Source: Trachythela sp. YZ-2020
Taxonomy: Eukaryota; Cnidaria; Anthozoa; Malacalcyonacea; Clavulariidae
Assembly: GCA_016169945.1 (NCBI GenBank)
Contig: JADLSH010000099.1
Coordinates: 434,001-498,000, forward strand
Reading direction: 5' to 3'
Length of the DNA: 64,000 nucleotides
A program made the position numbers and the translations under genes. The notes beneath the pieces were generated by a model that searched no databases, was not told the DNA's origin, and worked only from the letters and a program-made list of their open reading frames with translations. This document shows, one piece after another, positions 1 through 11,234 of the stretch; position 1 is the first letter of the stretch; every line of letters starts with the position of its first letter.

Positions 1-160
1 CAGGCGTACACAGAATAGCCTTAAAAGGATGGTGCCAAAAGATTGCGTAAGTCTCTGGTTTCTTTTCTATAGCTAAAGGAAACCAGAAAAATACAAAATT
101 ACGCGAATATTTGTTTATTTTGTCAAAAAAACATATGAGCAGTTAAACACACGAACTTTA
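1..160. other. No recognised feature
   Basis: The window opens in AT-rich sequence with no coding signal that I trust. From about position 88 it begins to resemble the apex of the foldback element described at 33351-35414. Confidence 0.4.
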
Positions 161-705
161 CTTTGGGTTGCTGTGGTCGCGAGCAAACGTATTCGTGAAA
201 ATGTCACCCCCCCCTGTAATGTTGCCCACGAGGAGTTTTCGTGAAGATTGCGCGAGACTTTCAAATTATTTTGAACCTTTTGTTTTTGATTCTCATTCTT
301 GATGAACGAGGGGAGGTTTTTCACTCCCAAGTCGGACTAATGCTTTCAATTTTTCGATTGGGACTATTCTACAATCAATTATTTTTGGATACTGTAATAT
401 AAATACAGATGTGGACGAATAAATGGCATTTATCGGGCAGAGAAGCGGCGAGACATTGCAATGGCAACATAATTGAGGAAATGTCGAAGGACACAAATTC
501 GAAGATAAAATACATGGCACTACCCAAAACCCGACGAAATTAAACTTGGTTGAATTATTCTTTAGTGAACTAGCATTGATACGTAGTGTTGCAGCGGAGC
601 AGACGTGCAATTTAGAGCTCCGGCTAAATATTTTTTATTTTTTTTTCTCTTTGGAGAATTGGCTAATAGTGTAATTAGCTGAATACAGTAGAGGCTAAAT
701 CAATA

Positions 706-1587
706 ATGCCTCCTAAGAAGAAACCCCCTAAAAGCAATGATATAAGTGATACAAGTGTAGTATCACAACAAGATTCTGTCGAAGACAAAGTCAATATGGC
801 GTCTCTTCCTTCGGGGCTGGAAGACTTTCTAGATAAACGCTTGAATCGGCAGACTGTACAAATAAACGAGCTATTCGTAAAGTTCACTGAATCGACGAAA
901 ACTGAGTTTCAATCTATTAAGGAAAGTCAAAATTTTCTCTCCACTAAATTTGATGAATTGGTTGCTTCGATTACTGTGCTCAAGGTCGAGAATAAAGAAA
1001 TTCGTAAAATGAACTCTCAGCTACAAGATCGAATCAATGTTTTGGAGAAGCAGTGTACCTCAACTGATATTGAATCTGAGAATCTGAAAAGATACATGCG
1101 AAGAGACCTGCTGGAGATACACGGAGTTCCTGAAAGTTCAGCAGAAAACACCAATGATCTTGTATTGCGAGTATCTGGTTTAATTGCTCCTGAATTAAAT
1201 ATTAGCGAAGCGGACATATCCATAAGTCATCGCTTGCCAGCTGCAGAGGGAAAAATCAAACCAATTATAGTCAAATTTACCAGACGAGATACTCGCGATG
1301 CTATCTACAGAAAGAAGCGAAATCTTAATTCGAAGAGTTCTCTGGATCTTGGCTTTCAGCAGAATAATCGTTTGTATATTAATGAAAGCCTTACTGCTAA
1401 TTCCCGAGCTATCCTGTATGAAGTTAAGAAGTTCAAAAGATCACATTTTTTCAAGTTCGTTTGGACCAAGCAAGGGAAAATATTATTAAAGAAAGAGGAT
1501 AGCCACTCGGTTCATGTGTTTACTACGATGAAAGAATTTGAAGAGTTTAACAGAGGTTATAATCGCCGACTTAACGAAACTGCATAA
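706..1587 (+). CDS. LINE ORF1 protein
   Basis: This is an open frame of 293 codons starting at ATG 706, just after the short leader. The N-terminus is basic (MPPKKKPPKS). A heptad-like region at about residues 70-125 predicts a trimerising coiled coil. Residues about 128-270 look like the RNA-binding and C-terminal domain found in L1/CR1-type ORF1 proteins, with a 'LEIHGVPES' start and a 'VKFTRRDTRDAIYRKKR' stretch. Such proteins coat element RNA and act as nucleic-acid chaperones during retrotransposition. The frame is intact although ORF2 downstream is broken, and the 38-bp gap to ORF2 is typical. It is an element gene, not a host gene. Confidence 0.8.
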   Translation: MPPKKKPPKSNDISDTSVVSQQDSVEDKVNMASLPSGLEDFLDKRLNRQTVQINELFVKFTESTKTEFQSIKESQNFLSTKFDELVASITVLKVENKEIRKMNSQLQDRINVLEKQCTSTDIESENLKRYMRRDLLEIHGVPESSAENTNDLVLRVSGLIAPELNISEADISISHRLPAAEGKIKPIIVKFTRRDTRDAIYRKKRNLNSKSSLDLGFQQNNRLYINESLTANSRAILYEVKKFKRSHFFKFVWTKQGKILLKKEDSHSVHVFTTMKEFEEFNRGYNRRLNETA

Positions 1588-1625
1588 CAGCTAAGTCTAT
1601 TTTTTTTTTCGTCTTTGTTATTTAA

Positions 1626-2717
1626 ATGTCTAGTATTATTAGTGAATTGCCTTTTAATCACTTAGACGATGAAAGCTTTCAATTAGCTATGTACGAAATG
1701 TCAAACGGTCCGGTGAATTTTGACTCAGACAGACTTTCTTGTTTAAAATTCAACCCATTGTTTCTTGAAAATTTCAAAAATTTAACTTTATCAGATAATA
1801 TAGACCCTGATGCTAACTTTTTTTCCGATGTATTCAATTGTGATTATTATACTGAACATACCTTCAATAGGATGGAACACGAAAAAGTCTCGCATAATGA
1901 CAAATGCTTATCATTATTTCATATTAATGTGCGAAGTCTTGTGCGTAATTTTAATAAATTAACAAATCTGCTCATTTCAATTGACCATAAATTTTCGGTT
2001 ATTGGTATTTCTGAAACTTGGCTTAGAGATTCATCGCATACCGTTGACATTGATGGATATAATTTCGTACATAACTACCGACCGGATAGATCTGGAGGCG
2101 GAGTTGGCTTGTATTTGTCTTCTGTGTTAGAGTACAAATCTCGTAATGACTTAAGTTTCCCTCGCCAATCAGGCGTTGAGTCCTTGTTTGTAGAAATAAC
2201 TAGCGTTAAAGAGAGAAATGTTATTGTAGGCATTGTTTATAGGCCACCGAGCCAAAATGTTCACGATTTTATATCTAATCTTAATACACTGATGGGAATA
2301 ATTTCTAAAGAAAACAAAGTCTGTTATTTAATGGGTGATTTTAATTTAAATCTGTTGAACCATTATTGCCACCAACTCACCGGTGAATTTTTAGATATAA
2401 TGTTTGCACATATGTTCCTTCCTTTGATAACTCTCCCAACAAGAATAACATCACATACTGCAACATTAATTGATGGTATATTTGCCAATCACTCGGATAA
2501 CTATTTGTTTAGCGGCTTATTACTCTCGGATATTTCTGATCATTTGCCAATATTCTGTATTACTCGGGAACAATTTTCGGATTCCTCGGACACTTATATT
2601 ATTTTTCGTGATAAAAGTGAAGCGAATGTATCCCAATTTCGCCAGTGTCTACATAGTATCAACTGGCATAATTTAGATGGGTTCAATGATCCATCAAAAG
2701 CTTATGAAAGTTTTTAA
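1626..2717 (+). CDS. LINE ORF2 N-terminal part: apurinic-like endonuclease (truncated by frameshift)
   Basis: This is a 363-codon frame from ATG 1626. It carries the exonuclease-endonuclease-phosphatase motifs of LINE endonucleases in order: HINVRSL, SETWL, YRPDRSGGGVGLYL, YRPPS, MGDFNLNLL and ISDHLPI. These supply the metal-binding and catalytic Asn, Glu, Asp and His residues. The enzyme nicks target DNA to prime reverse transcription. The frame ends at a premature stop at 2717. Coding similarity continues in another frame from about 2720, so a small indel separates it from the reverse transcriptase. Confidence 0.85.
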   Translation: MSSIISELPFNHLDDESFQLAMYEMSNGPVNFDSDRLSCLKFNPLFLENFKNLTLSDNIDPDANFFSDVFNCDYYTEHTFNRMEHEKVSHNDKCLSLFHINVRSLVRNFNKLTNLLISIDHKFSVIGISETWLRDSSHTVDIDGYNFVHNYRPDRSGGGVGLYLSSVLEYKSRNDLSFPRQSGVESLFVEITSVKERNVIVGIVYRPPSQNVHDFISNLNTLMGIISKENKVCYLMGDFNLNLLNHYCHQLTGEFLDIMFAHMFLPLITLPTRITSHTATLIDGIFANHSDNYLFSGLLLSDISDHLPIFCITREQFSDSSDTYIIFRDKSEANVSQFRQCLHSINWHNLDGFNDPSKAYESF

Positions 2718-4734
2718 ATAAATATAGAAATTTACTATAATTGTTTTCCACAAAAAAGATAAAAGTAGGAAATGTATTTTGAAAAAGCCATGGTTATCAC
2801 GAGGTCTTCTTAAATCAATAAGGCATAAGAATAGATTATATAAGAGATTTTTAAATAAACCAAGCTTTGTCAATGAGGTTTTGTACAAAAAATATAAAAA
2901 CAAATTGAACCACTCTCTAAGAATTGCTACACGCATGTATTATGATAAACAATTGGATTATTTCAAAGGAAATACTAAAGGTACATGGAAAATCTTGAAT
3001 GAAGTGATCAATAAAAAAGCGTGTTAACAAATTATCTTCAACCTTTGTTATCGAGAACAATGAAATATCTAGCCCGATTGAAATCGCGAATCATTTTTGC
3101 GATTATTTTACCAATATTGGTACTAATTTAGCTCAGAAAATACCTGATTCTTCAATTTCACATCGTTCTTATTTATCAGGTAACTATATTGATTCTATAT
3201 CCCTTGACTTGACAACCCAACAAGAGGTAGTAGAATTAATAAATTCACTGCGTTCTGGAACGGCTGCGGGCTATGATAATATCCCAATGTCGGCTGTTAA
3301 GGATTCTATTGACCTTATTTCTGAACCTCTTACTCACATCATTAATTTATCAATCTCATCTGGTGTGGTTCCTGATCTTATGAAAATTGCTCGTGTGATA
3401 CCATTATTTAAGTCAGGTGATCATAGACTCTTTCAAAACTATAGACCTGTATCAGTCTTGCCTATTTTTCTAAATTATTAGAAAGAGTTGTGTATAACCG
3501 TATAACAAATTACATAAACCAGTCATGTATTCTCTTTGATAACCAGTATGGCTTCAGAAAAAACCACTCAACTTCTTTTGCCTTGATGCATTTGCATGAT
3601 AAGATAACATCAGCAATTGATCGAAAAGACTTTACAATTGGTATATTTCTTGACCTCTCCAAGGCATTTGATACAGTAAATCATGAGACTTTGTTCGATA
3701 AACTTAATCATTATGGTATCCGAGGTAGCACTTGATTGGTTAAAAAATTATTTTTCAAATCGTTTGCAATATGTTCAATACAATGAGACTTCTTCCATTT
3801 GTAAAACTATCAAGTGTGGAGTGCCACAAGGTTCTATCCTTGGTCCTCTTTTGTTTTTGTTATATATTAATGATCTTTGTAATGTTTCTAATATATTTGA
3901 ATTGATTTTGTTTGCTGATGATACAAGTCTATTTTATTCACATAAGGACTATATTTCATTAGTGAATATAGTCAATCAGGAAATAGCTAAGTTGTCTGAG
4001 TGGTTCAGGACAAATAAGTTATCAATTAATATCAAAAATCTAATTATATTATCTTTAAGCCAAGACAAAAAAGAGTGGTTAATGATTTTTCTATAATGTT
4101 GAGTTCTCATAAAATAGACAGGGTAAAAGAGGTTGTTTTTCTTGGAGTTATCCTAGATGAGCATTTATCTTGGAATTCACATATTTCTCATGTTGCTAGA
4201 AAAATATCAAAATCCATAGGTATTATATTTAAAGCAAGTCAGTGTTTGTCTAAATCATCTTTATATAAATTGTATTATTCTTTAGTCTATCCCTATTTAC
4301 AGTATTGTATAGTTGTTTGGGGTTCTACATACCCAACTAATTTAAAGCGTATTATTTTGCTTCAAAAGCGTGTTGTTAGGGTTGTCAATAAGGAAACATA
4401 TGACGCACACACTGATCCGATCTTTGAAGAGCTGAAAATACTGAAATTTGATAAAATCTATTTATATCATCTAGGGAAATTAATGTATCAATATCAGAAT
4501 AAATTGCTTCCAAGTAGTTTTGATAATCTTTTTCTTCGTACGAGTGAAGTCCATAGCTATGATACACGTTATTCTAACTTGTATCGTCTACCCTTTTGTA
4601 GGACAAATATAAGGAAATTCTCGACTATTTACCAGGCTCCTAAATTTTTTAATACATTAAGTCATGATATTCGTGATACCTTAACTGTTTCTCTATTTCA
4701 ATTTAAATTAAAAAAATATCTCCTTTATAATTGA
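2718..4734 (+). pseudogene. LINE ORF2 reverse transcriptase region, frameshifted
   Basis: This is the continuation of ORF2 in several frames: 2779-3027, 3209-3481, 3490-3735, 3683-4096 and 4075-4734. Reverse-transcriptase landmarks are clear: [52 protein letters not shown] and the catalytic FADDT. The thumb and C-terminal region (WFRTNKLSIN, then a cluster ending near LFQFKLKKYLL) follows. At least four frame breaks or stops separate these parts, so no functional polymerase is encoded. The gene is otherwise nearly complete, which suggests small-indel decay rather than 5' truncation. Confidence 0.85.
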
Positions 4735-5691
4735 GTATACTGTATATACTCGAATTGTTTCTTCAATATATAGTAATTTATTCGATCTTTATCTTACTAA
4801 AATAAATTATTTCTAGTATATAGCTAATAGCAGCTATATTTTGTAACCAAACAGTCTCTATAATTCAGTATATTAATTTGTAGAATCTATTAAATTGTGA
4901 TTAATACTATATTTGTATATAAGTGTGAAATTGTTTTGTTTTGTTTTGTTTTGCTGCCTCCATATCTATATTAGGTTAAATTTAATGAAGGAGCCCAATA
5001 TTATAAGCCTTTTGGTTTCATTTGGGCTACCTTGCCTCTTAGTATAATTGTATTTGTAAATAACTAGATATTCAAAGGCAAAATAAATTGATTTGATTTG
5101 ATTTAAAGTACAACCTTTGGATGATACTTGTGAGACTCGGCGATAAAAAGCAAACAAATCGGCAAAATATGGCTGAAATCGTGTTCTGGTGGGGGGTAAG
5201 TGAAATGAAATGTGTTATATCTCAACAAAACAATATCATTCCTTATGAAATTTGTAATAATTATATTAAAATATGCATATTTTTTCATCCTATGACAAAA
5301 AAATTTTAGGAAATAAGAAAACATAGACTTTGCCAGGTGAATGAGTAATTTGATGCATAATTAGCGGTTGACCTGGGATGGTGCATAGTCATTTTCTTGT
5401 AAAATATGATACCTAGACAAATTTCACCCTCCAGTGACCACCCTTAAAAGCAACCATTCTAAACACTATAATCAATTCAAAAAGGCTGTAGCTTTGGCGG
5501 TTCAGGATTTAGAGCTATGTCGACAGTGCCATTTCTGGGCGTGGTCATTTTGAGGACTTTCGCACCGGATTCGGGTTTTGGCACATATGCCATGTTGACC
5601 GCCATGGTCATTTTACCCTAAAACAGTTGAGATAATCTGTCCTAAATGAAATGCATACAAACTCCTTTACAGGTCCTAGACTAAGGACAAA

Positions 5692-5985
5692 AGTGAAGCA
5701 GAACAACGAAAAACCAACCTGTCTATCATTGTGCACTATATTTGAAAAATTTTCAACAGTTTTTGTGCCTTTTTAATCCCTAATTTTTGTTCAGTTGCAA
5801 GTTTTTCGCTCCTTCGCCGGCCAGAATTCAAGCTTGTAGTTGTTGCCAAGGCGTCAAGCAATGAAAATCTTAAAAAGCTTGCGAGTGACGTTAGTGATTA
5901 CATGTTAGGAGAATGTCAACATTGATCTTTGAACAAAATTGTTTACTGTTCTTATCTACCACTTATAATATTTAGGAAATAGAAA
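5692..5985. repeat. Dispersed repeat shared with 54851-55130
   Basis: The stretch starting with ggacaaaagtgaagcag and ending near taccacttataatat is found again, clearly diverged, at 54851-55130. In each copy a different hairpin MITE follows directly (5974-6164 here, 55144-55241 there). No gene is recognised in it. It may be the end of a non-autonomous element. Confidence 0.65.
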
Positions 5986-6164
5986 ACATTTTCCGTGTTT
6001 CAATACACTTATAGAAACACGCGTGGGAGTTTGGGAGAACGAGAAATAATCAGTGGGAAAACGAGCCCGTAGGGCGAGTTTTTCCACGTTATTTCGAGTT
6101 CTCCTAAACTCCTAAGTGTTTCTATAGTGTATAGAAACACAGGAAAAAATGTTTTCTATTTCTT
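5974..6164. mobile_element. Hairpin MITE
   Basis: This is an inverted repeat with arms around ggaaatagaaaacattttcc and its complement. A second inner block (tatagaaacac) and a GC-rich apex (gagcccgtagggcgag, near 6063-6078) complete it. A diverged end sequence with the same tatagaaacacgc block recurs at 6395-6430. Confidence 0.65.
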
Positions 6165-6477
6165 TTATAATATAACTCAAAAGACATTTTTTAAACTCGA
6201 TTAATTTACAAATTCGCATTACGTACGCATGCTGACCTTTGCTCGTCAATTTCGCTGCAAGAAAACAACTCTGTTTGAAAATTAACAGTCAAAAATGTGT
6301 AAAAGCATTAAAATTGTTTTTAAATAGTATTCAAAGTTTTATAATTCGCATTAAATTTGTTTTTTTTATGATTTTAAATTTTGGCGGGAAAATTTCCGTG
6401 TTTCTATACAGTTATAGAAACACGCTTCTCGACCAATCAGCACGCGCGTACTATAAATGTTATATTATAAAAAATAA

Positions 6478-6655
6478 TTACAAAACTCGTCTTGTGCCGT
6501 TATGGTGTAATAATGCACTCAGGGGAATGTTGGGGAATAGTCGAGAAGCGTGTAAAACACTCGGCTACGCCTCGTGTTTTACAAGCTTCTCTCGTATTCT
6601 CCAACCATTCCTCCCTCGTGCATTATCACACCATAACGGCACGCGACTCGTTTAT
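6478..6655. mobile_element. Hairpin MITE, same family as 55144-55241
   Basis: The outer arms read actcgtcttgtgcc and its near complement gcacgcgactcgt. The inner arms match at ggtgtaataatgcactc and gtgcattatcacacc. The apex is ctcggctacgcctcg. The copy at 55144 has the same ends but a much shorter centre. Confidence 0.65.
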
Positions 6656-6659
6656 TAAT

Positions 6660-8040
6660 TCTTAAATAATCTTTGATTTGTTTGAAAAGTTTTGTCCTTG
6701 TATAGTTGCATAGCATTTAAATGATCTTTTTAGTAAAAGACAAGTAACACCGATCCTTAAAAAGCTATGAAAATAGTTTTCAATTTGAAGAGACTGTATA
6801 GCACCAACGACCACGCTTTCAACTTCGAACACTCCTTACACGGATACGAAGTATGAACCGGACTTCCCTGACTGCTACCTGCGAACAGGCGCCCGAAATT
6901 TGTCTTCACCCAATCATAGGCCTTTATCGTAGGAGTTATCGTTCCAGTTTACTTATAGTTCAATGGCGTAACATGACCTTTACTTGCAAACTTCAACCGT
7001 TTGTCGCTAATTTGTATATTTCTGTACGCGTTGTCGCCGACAAATTGAATGTAAACCCAGAAAACGGTTTACCTCTGGAAATTGCATGTCTACCTCTGGG
7101 AGTCGCCAATACAAGAAGGAGCTATAGTCACAGGCTATTTTATAGGATATCATTAAACAGCTAAAAATATTGAAATTAGGTCCATCTTAAACTCATCTTG
7201 GTGTTCGCGCTTGGATTGTAAATTTGACTATTATCTATTGACTGTCACAACCTTAATTGAAATAGCCGTATATAAATAGCTCATTACCATGAGAACTCTT
7301 TCACTAAATCACTAAAATGTTTTATTAAAAACTGTCTTTTAAAAGATGTCTTTGTGTACACATTGATGTGTTGAAGAATTTCGTTAAGGTGGCTATGCCA
7401 CTGTGAAGATTTACGATTAAGATTAAAATTGTTTGGGTCAATGTCCATATAAGAAATGTATTTTATTGTTTCCTAGGGTAAGTACCTTGGTAACCGAGCG
7501 TATAAATACGTACGTAAGGAATTTGGAGGCATGCCTCTCAGTTGCTCTAAACGCGTCCGGTCCTCCCTCCCAATTTTTTGTCTGCCGTCTGTCACTTCCC
7601 TCCCTGGTGCCAGTACCTTATCTGTCAAGACAACCCCGCTTCGATGTGGAGATTCGTAGTATGTAGAGAATCAACACCAAGACTCTGTTGGGATATATCT
7701 TATACGCGATAGTTAAAAGGCACATATAGTGGGCTGGGTTTTTTTTTGGGGGGGGGGTTTACTATTCGCCCATTTATTACACAAAAATACTAACTATATA
7801 TATACATAATCATTATCTAGGGCAAGGAGTAAAGGTAAGTAGTTGTACAATTTTCCCTGTGCTAAACAGGTTACTTGTCGCGGATGGGGATGGAGGAGAC
7901 ATCATTGTCCCATAAATTAGATATAAGAACTGTTTTGATTGGTCGACGGACTGCTGGAATGAATTGATGCTTACCTGCTAGATTTGATGTTTACTTTTGA
8001 TGTTCACCTGCGATAAGCATTAAGCAATTTCATTGGCTAA
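6660..8040. other. About 1.4 kb with nothing recognised
   Basis: There are short open frames (for example 6853-7164 and 7433-7666) with no recognisable domain. There is also a G-rich run at about 7741-7759. I see no supported gene or repeat. Confidence 0.4.
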
Positions 8041-8104
8041 TTACTTGATGGCGTTTTGTTGAAGCTGACCTGACGTATTAGGCAAAATCCAAATAAACAA
8101 AAAT

Positions 8105-8564
8105 ATGTCGGGCGAAAAGGAGTCGGCGGCCGATTCAAAAAAGTCAAAACAATTCGCTGGATTGACTGCCAACGAAATATCTTTGAAACAAGCAAATTTG
8201 CAAAATGCAAAAACGAAACTGAAGGATAGGTCAGCGTCCGGACAATTCAAAGCTTTCCTATGTTTTGAAGGCGAAGAAGATGTAGATTTCTACAATTTTG
8301 ACGCCAGAAAGCTAGATTCTTGCCTTACCCGGTTCTGGTTCAACCTTCGTACAGAAACTGGAGAGTTTTATAAAGTGAAATCACTTGAAAGTATCAGATA
8401 TTCTCTCAACAGAGATTTAAAAGCTCATGGCTGCCAGTTTGACATCACCAACAAAGCGTCGGCTGGATTTCAAAACAGCATGAAAGCATTTGAAGATGCC
8501 AAACGCGAACTGAAACAAGAGGGCAAAGGAAAAATCACACATCTTGCAGAAATTTCCCCAGAAG
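8105..8564 (+). CDS. Exon 1 of the DUF3504 relic
   Basis: The start is ATG 8105. The end is the GC-type splice donor AAG|GCAAGT, and the acceptor is attcatag|at at 8729/8730. Joining gives ...ISPE|DLSKIY, which matches how this family normally reads, so the splice is supported by frame continuity rather than by transcript data. Confidence 0.6.
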
Positions 8565-9437
8565 GCAAGTATATTTTTATGAAAATATCACGTTAATTAT
8601 TAATTCAATATATTAATAAAGTTAAAGGTGGAAATTTTTTAATAGGGTAACATGGAAGAGTAGTAAAATTGCATGGAAATTATGAAAAATTTATATTGTA
8701 CTATTCAGTGTTGTTTGTTGTATTCATAGATTTATCCAAGATCTACACATCATCTTATTTGGACCCAAGTAAAGGACCGAAAGAGCTGCAATATCACACT
8801 GTGCTCGATATCACACTTATCAGGAGGAAGTGTCGCAGCATTTCGGTCCTACAAGATTAGGGCATAATCTTTTGGATACTTTTGTGAAAAGAATAAGCCA
8901 ACTGTGCAATATAAAACCTCATTACACCAATCATTGTCTCAGAGCAACAGGAGTTACCGTTCTCAAAAGAGCCAAGTGTTCTGACATGCAGATCATGTCA
9001 ATAACAGGTCACCAATCTCATCTGGAAATGAAAAGATGATGATGCGATACACCCTTGGATATTCCCTTCTGAATCCTTCAGTTATTCCCATGGTACAAGC
9101 AAAGAATGCATCCATTGCTCCGGTTAAAGCAAAACAAGCAACACCAGACAGCACCTCTTCACTGCATGTTCCTGAAGACCCAATCCCTTCAAAGAAGTTG
9201 AAAACCACACCACCCCAGATATTGAATAACAGCGAAGATGACGACCTATTAGCAAGCTTCATGGAAGACACTCAGACGGACATGCTGTTGTTGTCTCAAG
9301 TAGCTGAGACTACATCATCTCAAGGAGAAATTTGTACTTTTAAGAAACAAGTGGCACAGAGGAAGTCAAGCCGCCTACTTCCAACCTTCAGGAATTGCAA
9401 TTTTGATAATGTCACCTTTAACATTTACAAGCGTTGA
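8105..9437 (+). pseudogene. Crypton-type tyrosine recombinase (DUF3504) gene, internally deleted
   Basis: The N-terminal exon (8105-8564) starts at ATG and encodes a domain with LDSCLTRFWFNLRTETGEFY and later LKAHGCQFDITNKASAGFQ. This resembles the N-terminal part of DUF3504 proteins (ZMYM, QRICH1 and KCTD1-like, derived from Crypton recombinases). A GC-AG intron (8565-8729) joins it in frame to DLSKIYTSSYLDPSKG. The frame then breaks near 8830. A second frame resumes with the recombinase C-terminus: YTNHCLRATGVTVL (the HxxR of the catalytic set) and ITGHQS. A further +1 frame (9036-9437) holds a low-complexity tail. The central part of the recombinase, including its first catalytic arginine region, is missing. 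This is probably a decayed element copy, and a decayed host paralogue is possible. Confidence 0.7.
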
Positions 9438-9541
9438 ACTGAGACTGTTGATTCTGTCTTTTTGAACTTCTGTTTCTTTATATACATTGAGTGTTTGCAA
9501 CCATTGTTAATTAGTATAGGTTATCATGCGATGGCGAGTAC

Positions 9542-9656
9542 AATTAGGGATTAATAGTACGAGTGATGTGTTTCAAAATTGCCAAATTGGACGAGCCCCG
9601 GGGGCAGTCAATTTTGGCAACATTTTCAAACATCACGAGTACTATTAATCTAATTA
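9542..9656. mobile_element. Hairpin MITE
   Basis: The arms aattagggattaatagtacgag and ctcgtgatg/actattaatctaatt are inverted around a GC-rich centre (gacgagccccgggggcag). The downstream piece at 9760-9810 (ataattgtactcctctcaac) recurs at 63575-63630, so both loci belong to one family. Confidence 0.6.
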
Positions 9657-10186
9657 ATTATACGATACATGATTATATTATATTATTATATTATTAATTT
9701 TTTTTGTTTTTGTTTTTTTTTGAAAATGAAAAAAATTAATTGTACAATTAAATAATTAACACAAAATAATTGTACTCCTCTCAACCAATCAGCATCCAGT
9801 AATTTTGTCATGCTAATAATAATATATAAAATACGTCATTTTTATATATAGAAATTCAAAATTTAAAATCAATTACAAATGAAATATTTAATATTATATA
9901 TACTTATTTATTTTATTACGATTGTACTATTTTGAAAGTATTAATTTAATAAAAGTTATTTATTGTTTTGTTGTGGCTGGTTATTATTATTTAACTTGTT
10001 TGGTCTTTTTATTAATTTTCTCTCAAAATATTTGGCAAAATTCACTATTTTCAAAATGGCGTCGAAATTTATAAACAATGCCGAAGTTGAAAGCAGTTTT
10101 TACGAAGCACAAACACATGATTATTCTTAATAGTTCGGTAAGTAACAAATATCAGTCTATTTGATTTATGGGACAAAACCGTTATG

Positions 10187-10320
10187 CCATGATTTTTTCG
10201 GTAAACCGCAATTGATCTCCAATGGAAAATCGATGTCCAAGCGAAGCGAGGTAGACATCAAACACATTGGACATCGATTTTCCATTGGAGATCAATTGCG
10301 GTTTACCTCAAAATCATGGC
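10187..10320. mobile_element. Hairpin MITE with nearly perfect arms
   Basis: The left arm ccatgattttttcggtaaacc...aatcgatgtcc is mirrored by ggacatcgatt...ggtttacctcaaaatcatgg. Arms are about 55 bp and the apex contains gcgaagcgagg. High arm identity suggests a recent insertion or ongoing arm correction. Confidence 0.7.
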
Positions 10321-10914
10321 ACATTTGACTGCCACGGATTAAGATAAAGAGATTTTTGTGCTCTCTTTTGCGCCTGAGATTTGTAGTGCCGCTTTCCACT
10401 GGCAGACATTCTATTTTGAATCAGGTCAGTGGTTTGCATTCATCAAATGGAAAGTTCAAGAACTTCATGTAATAAGACGTCAACAGGCTCGCACCTCGAT
10501 GTTAACCTGCATTTTTTATGTTTAGTCGTTATAATACTGTATTCTAGTTTTGGCGGGGGCGGGGCAGCAGCAAGCTGGGAGCCCCCTTAATTCTCGCCCT
10601 AATCCTACCTTATGAGCTTTACGCCACTGGACCGATTCCATCCCTACCGATTGGCATTAGGCGAAATTAGTTAATTATTAACTAGTATATAGTAGCATTT
10701 TTTTGACAATAATTTGGACATTTTGTTTAAAAAGCCAGCAAATTTACAAGAAGCCATTTTCAAAATTTCGCGGGCTTTTTATACAAGCTTCTGACCGCGC
10801 ATAATAGTTTTTTTGAATCGCTGATGACGTCAGCAGCGGAAATAACGTGAGAACTACCGGATGTTGAGCATTATCCGGGTCTTGATGACCAATCAGGAAC
10901 GAGAATAAAGTTTG

Positions 10915-11110
10915 AATGTGTAATCTTGAATAGTTGTTATCTAATCCTAACCTAATACTAACCTTATACTAACCCCAAGCGTAATACTAACACTAAACCT
11001 AAACCTTACCTTAAACCTGATTCTTAATCCTAACCTTTTGCATACTCCTTACCCACACCCCTTACTCAAATCCTAACCCTAATCCTAACCCTAATCATAA
11101 CCCAAATTCT
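10915..11110. repeat. Degenerate telomere-like CCTAAC/CCTAAT repeat
   Basis: Roughly 200 bp of C-strand units related to CCCTAA (aaccctaatcctaaccctaa at best, elsewhere aatactaac variants). The opposite strand appears near 41945 as gggttagggttag. This is interstitial and degenerate, so it is more likely a simple repeat than a chromosome end. Confidence 0.55.
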
Positions 11111-11234
11111 TGTGACGTCATTTCGGGGGTAGCAATTCACTCAAGTCACGCAAATTGTAAACAATTGTTGCTTGCTGAAAAATATATCTATTGCACAGAC
11201 TTGATGAATCAATGATCAGCCTGCGCATCGTAAT

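Larger units (their letters stand above)
585..5104 (+). mobile_element. CR1/Jockey-like non-LTR retrotransposon, near full length, degenerate
   Basis: The element has a short 5' leader, ORF1 (706-1587) and ORF2 (from 1626) with endonuclease then reverse transcriptase. Its 3' end is a short tandem tail of ttgat/gattt units at about 5085-5103 rather than poly(A), as in several CR1-type LINEs. The borders are set by comparison with the uninterrupted paralogue at 34726-35047: element homology stops near 585 and resumes at 5105. ORF2 is broken by several frameshifts, so this copy should not be autonomous. No clear target duplication was seen. Clade placement is by eye and could be Jockey, CR1 or Daphne. 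Confidence 0.85.
160..5691 (+). mobile_element. Right-arm half copy of the 33-kb foldback element, split by a LINE
   Basis: Positions about 160-585 and 5105-5691 align in order with the right arm of the palindrome at 33351-35414. Shared landmarks are the text around cccacgaggagttttc, the stretch gagactcggcgataaaaagc, and the terminus cctagacta. The two halves are contiguous in the complete copy but separated here by about 4.5 kb, which is the LINE. The matching left arm is absent or lies outside the window. Divergence from the other copy is visible throughout, so this is an old insertion. Confidence 0.75.

Noticed and set aside
10056..10130. Possible first exon starting ATGGCGTCGAAATTT (24 codons)
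   Set aside because: Too short, ends at a stop before any splice donor, and no continuation was found.
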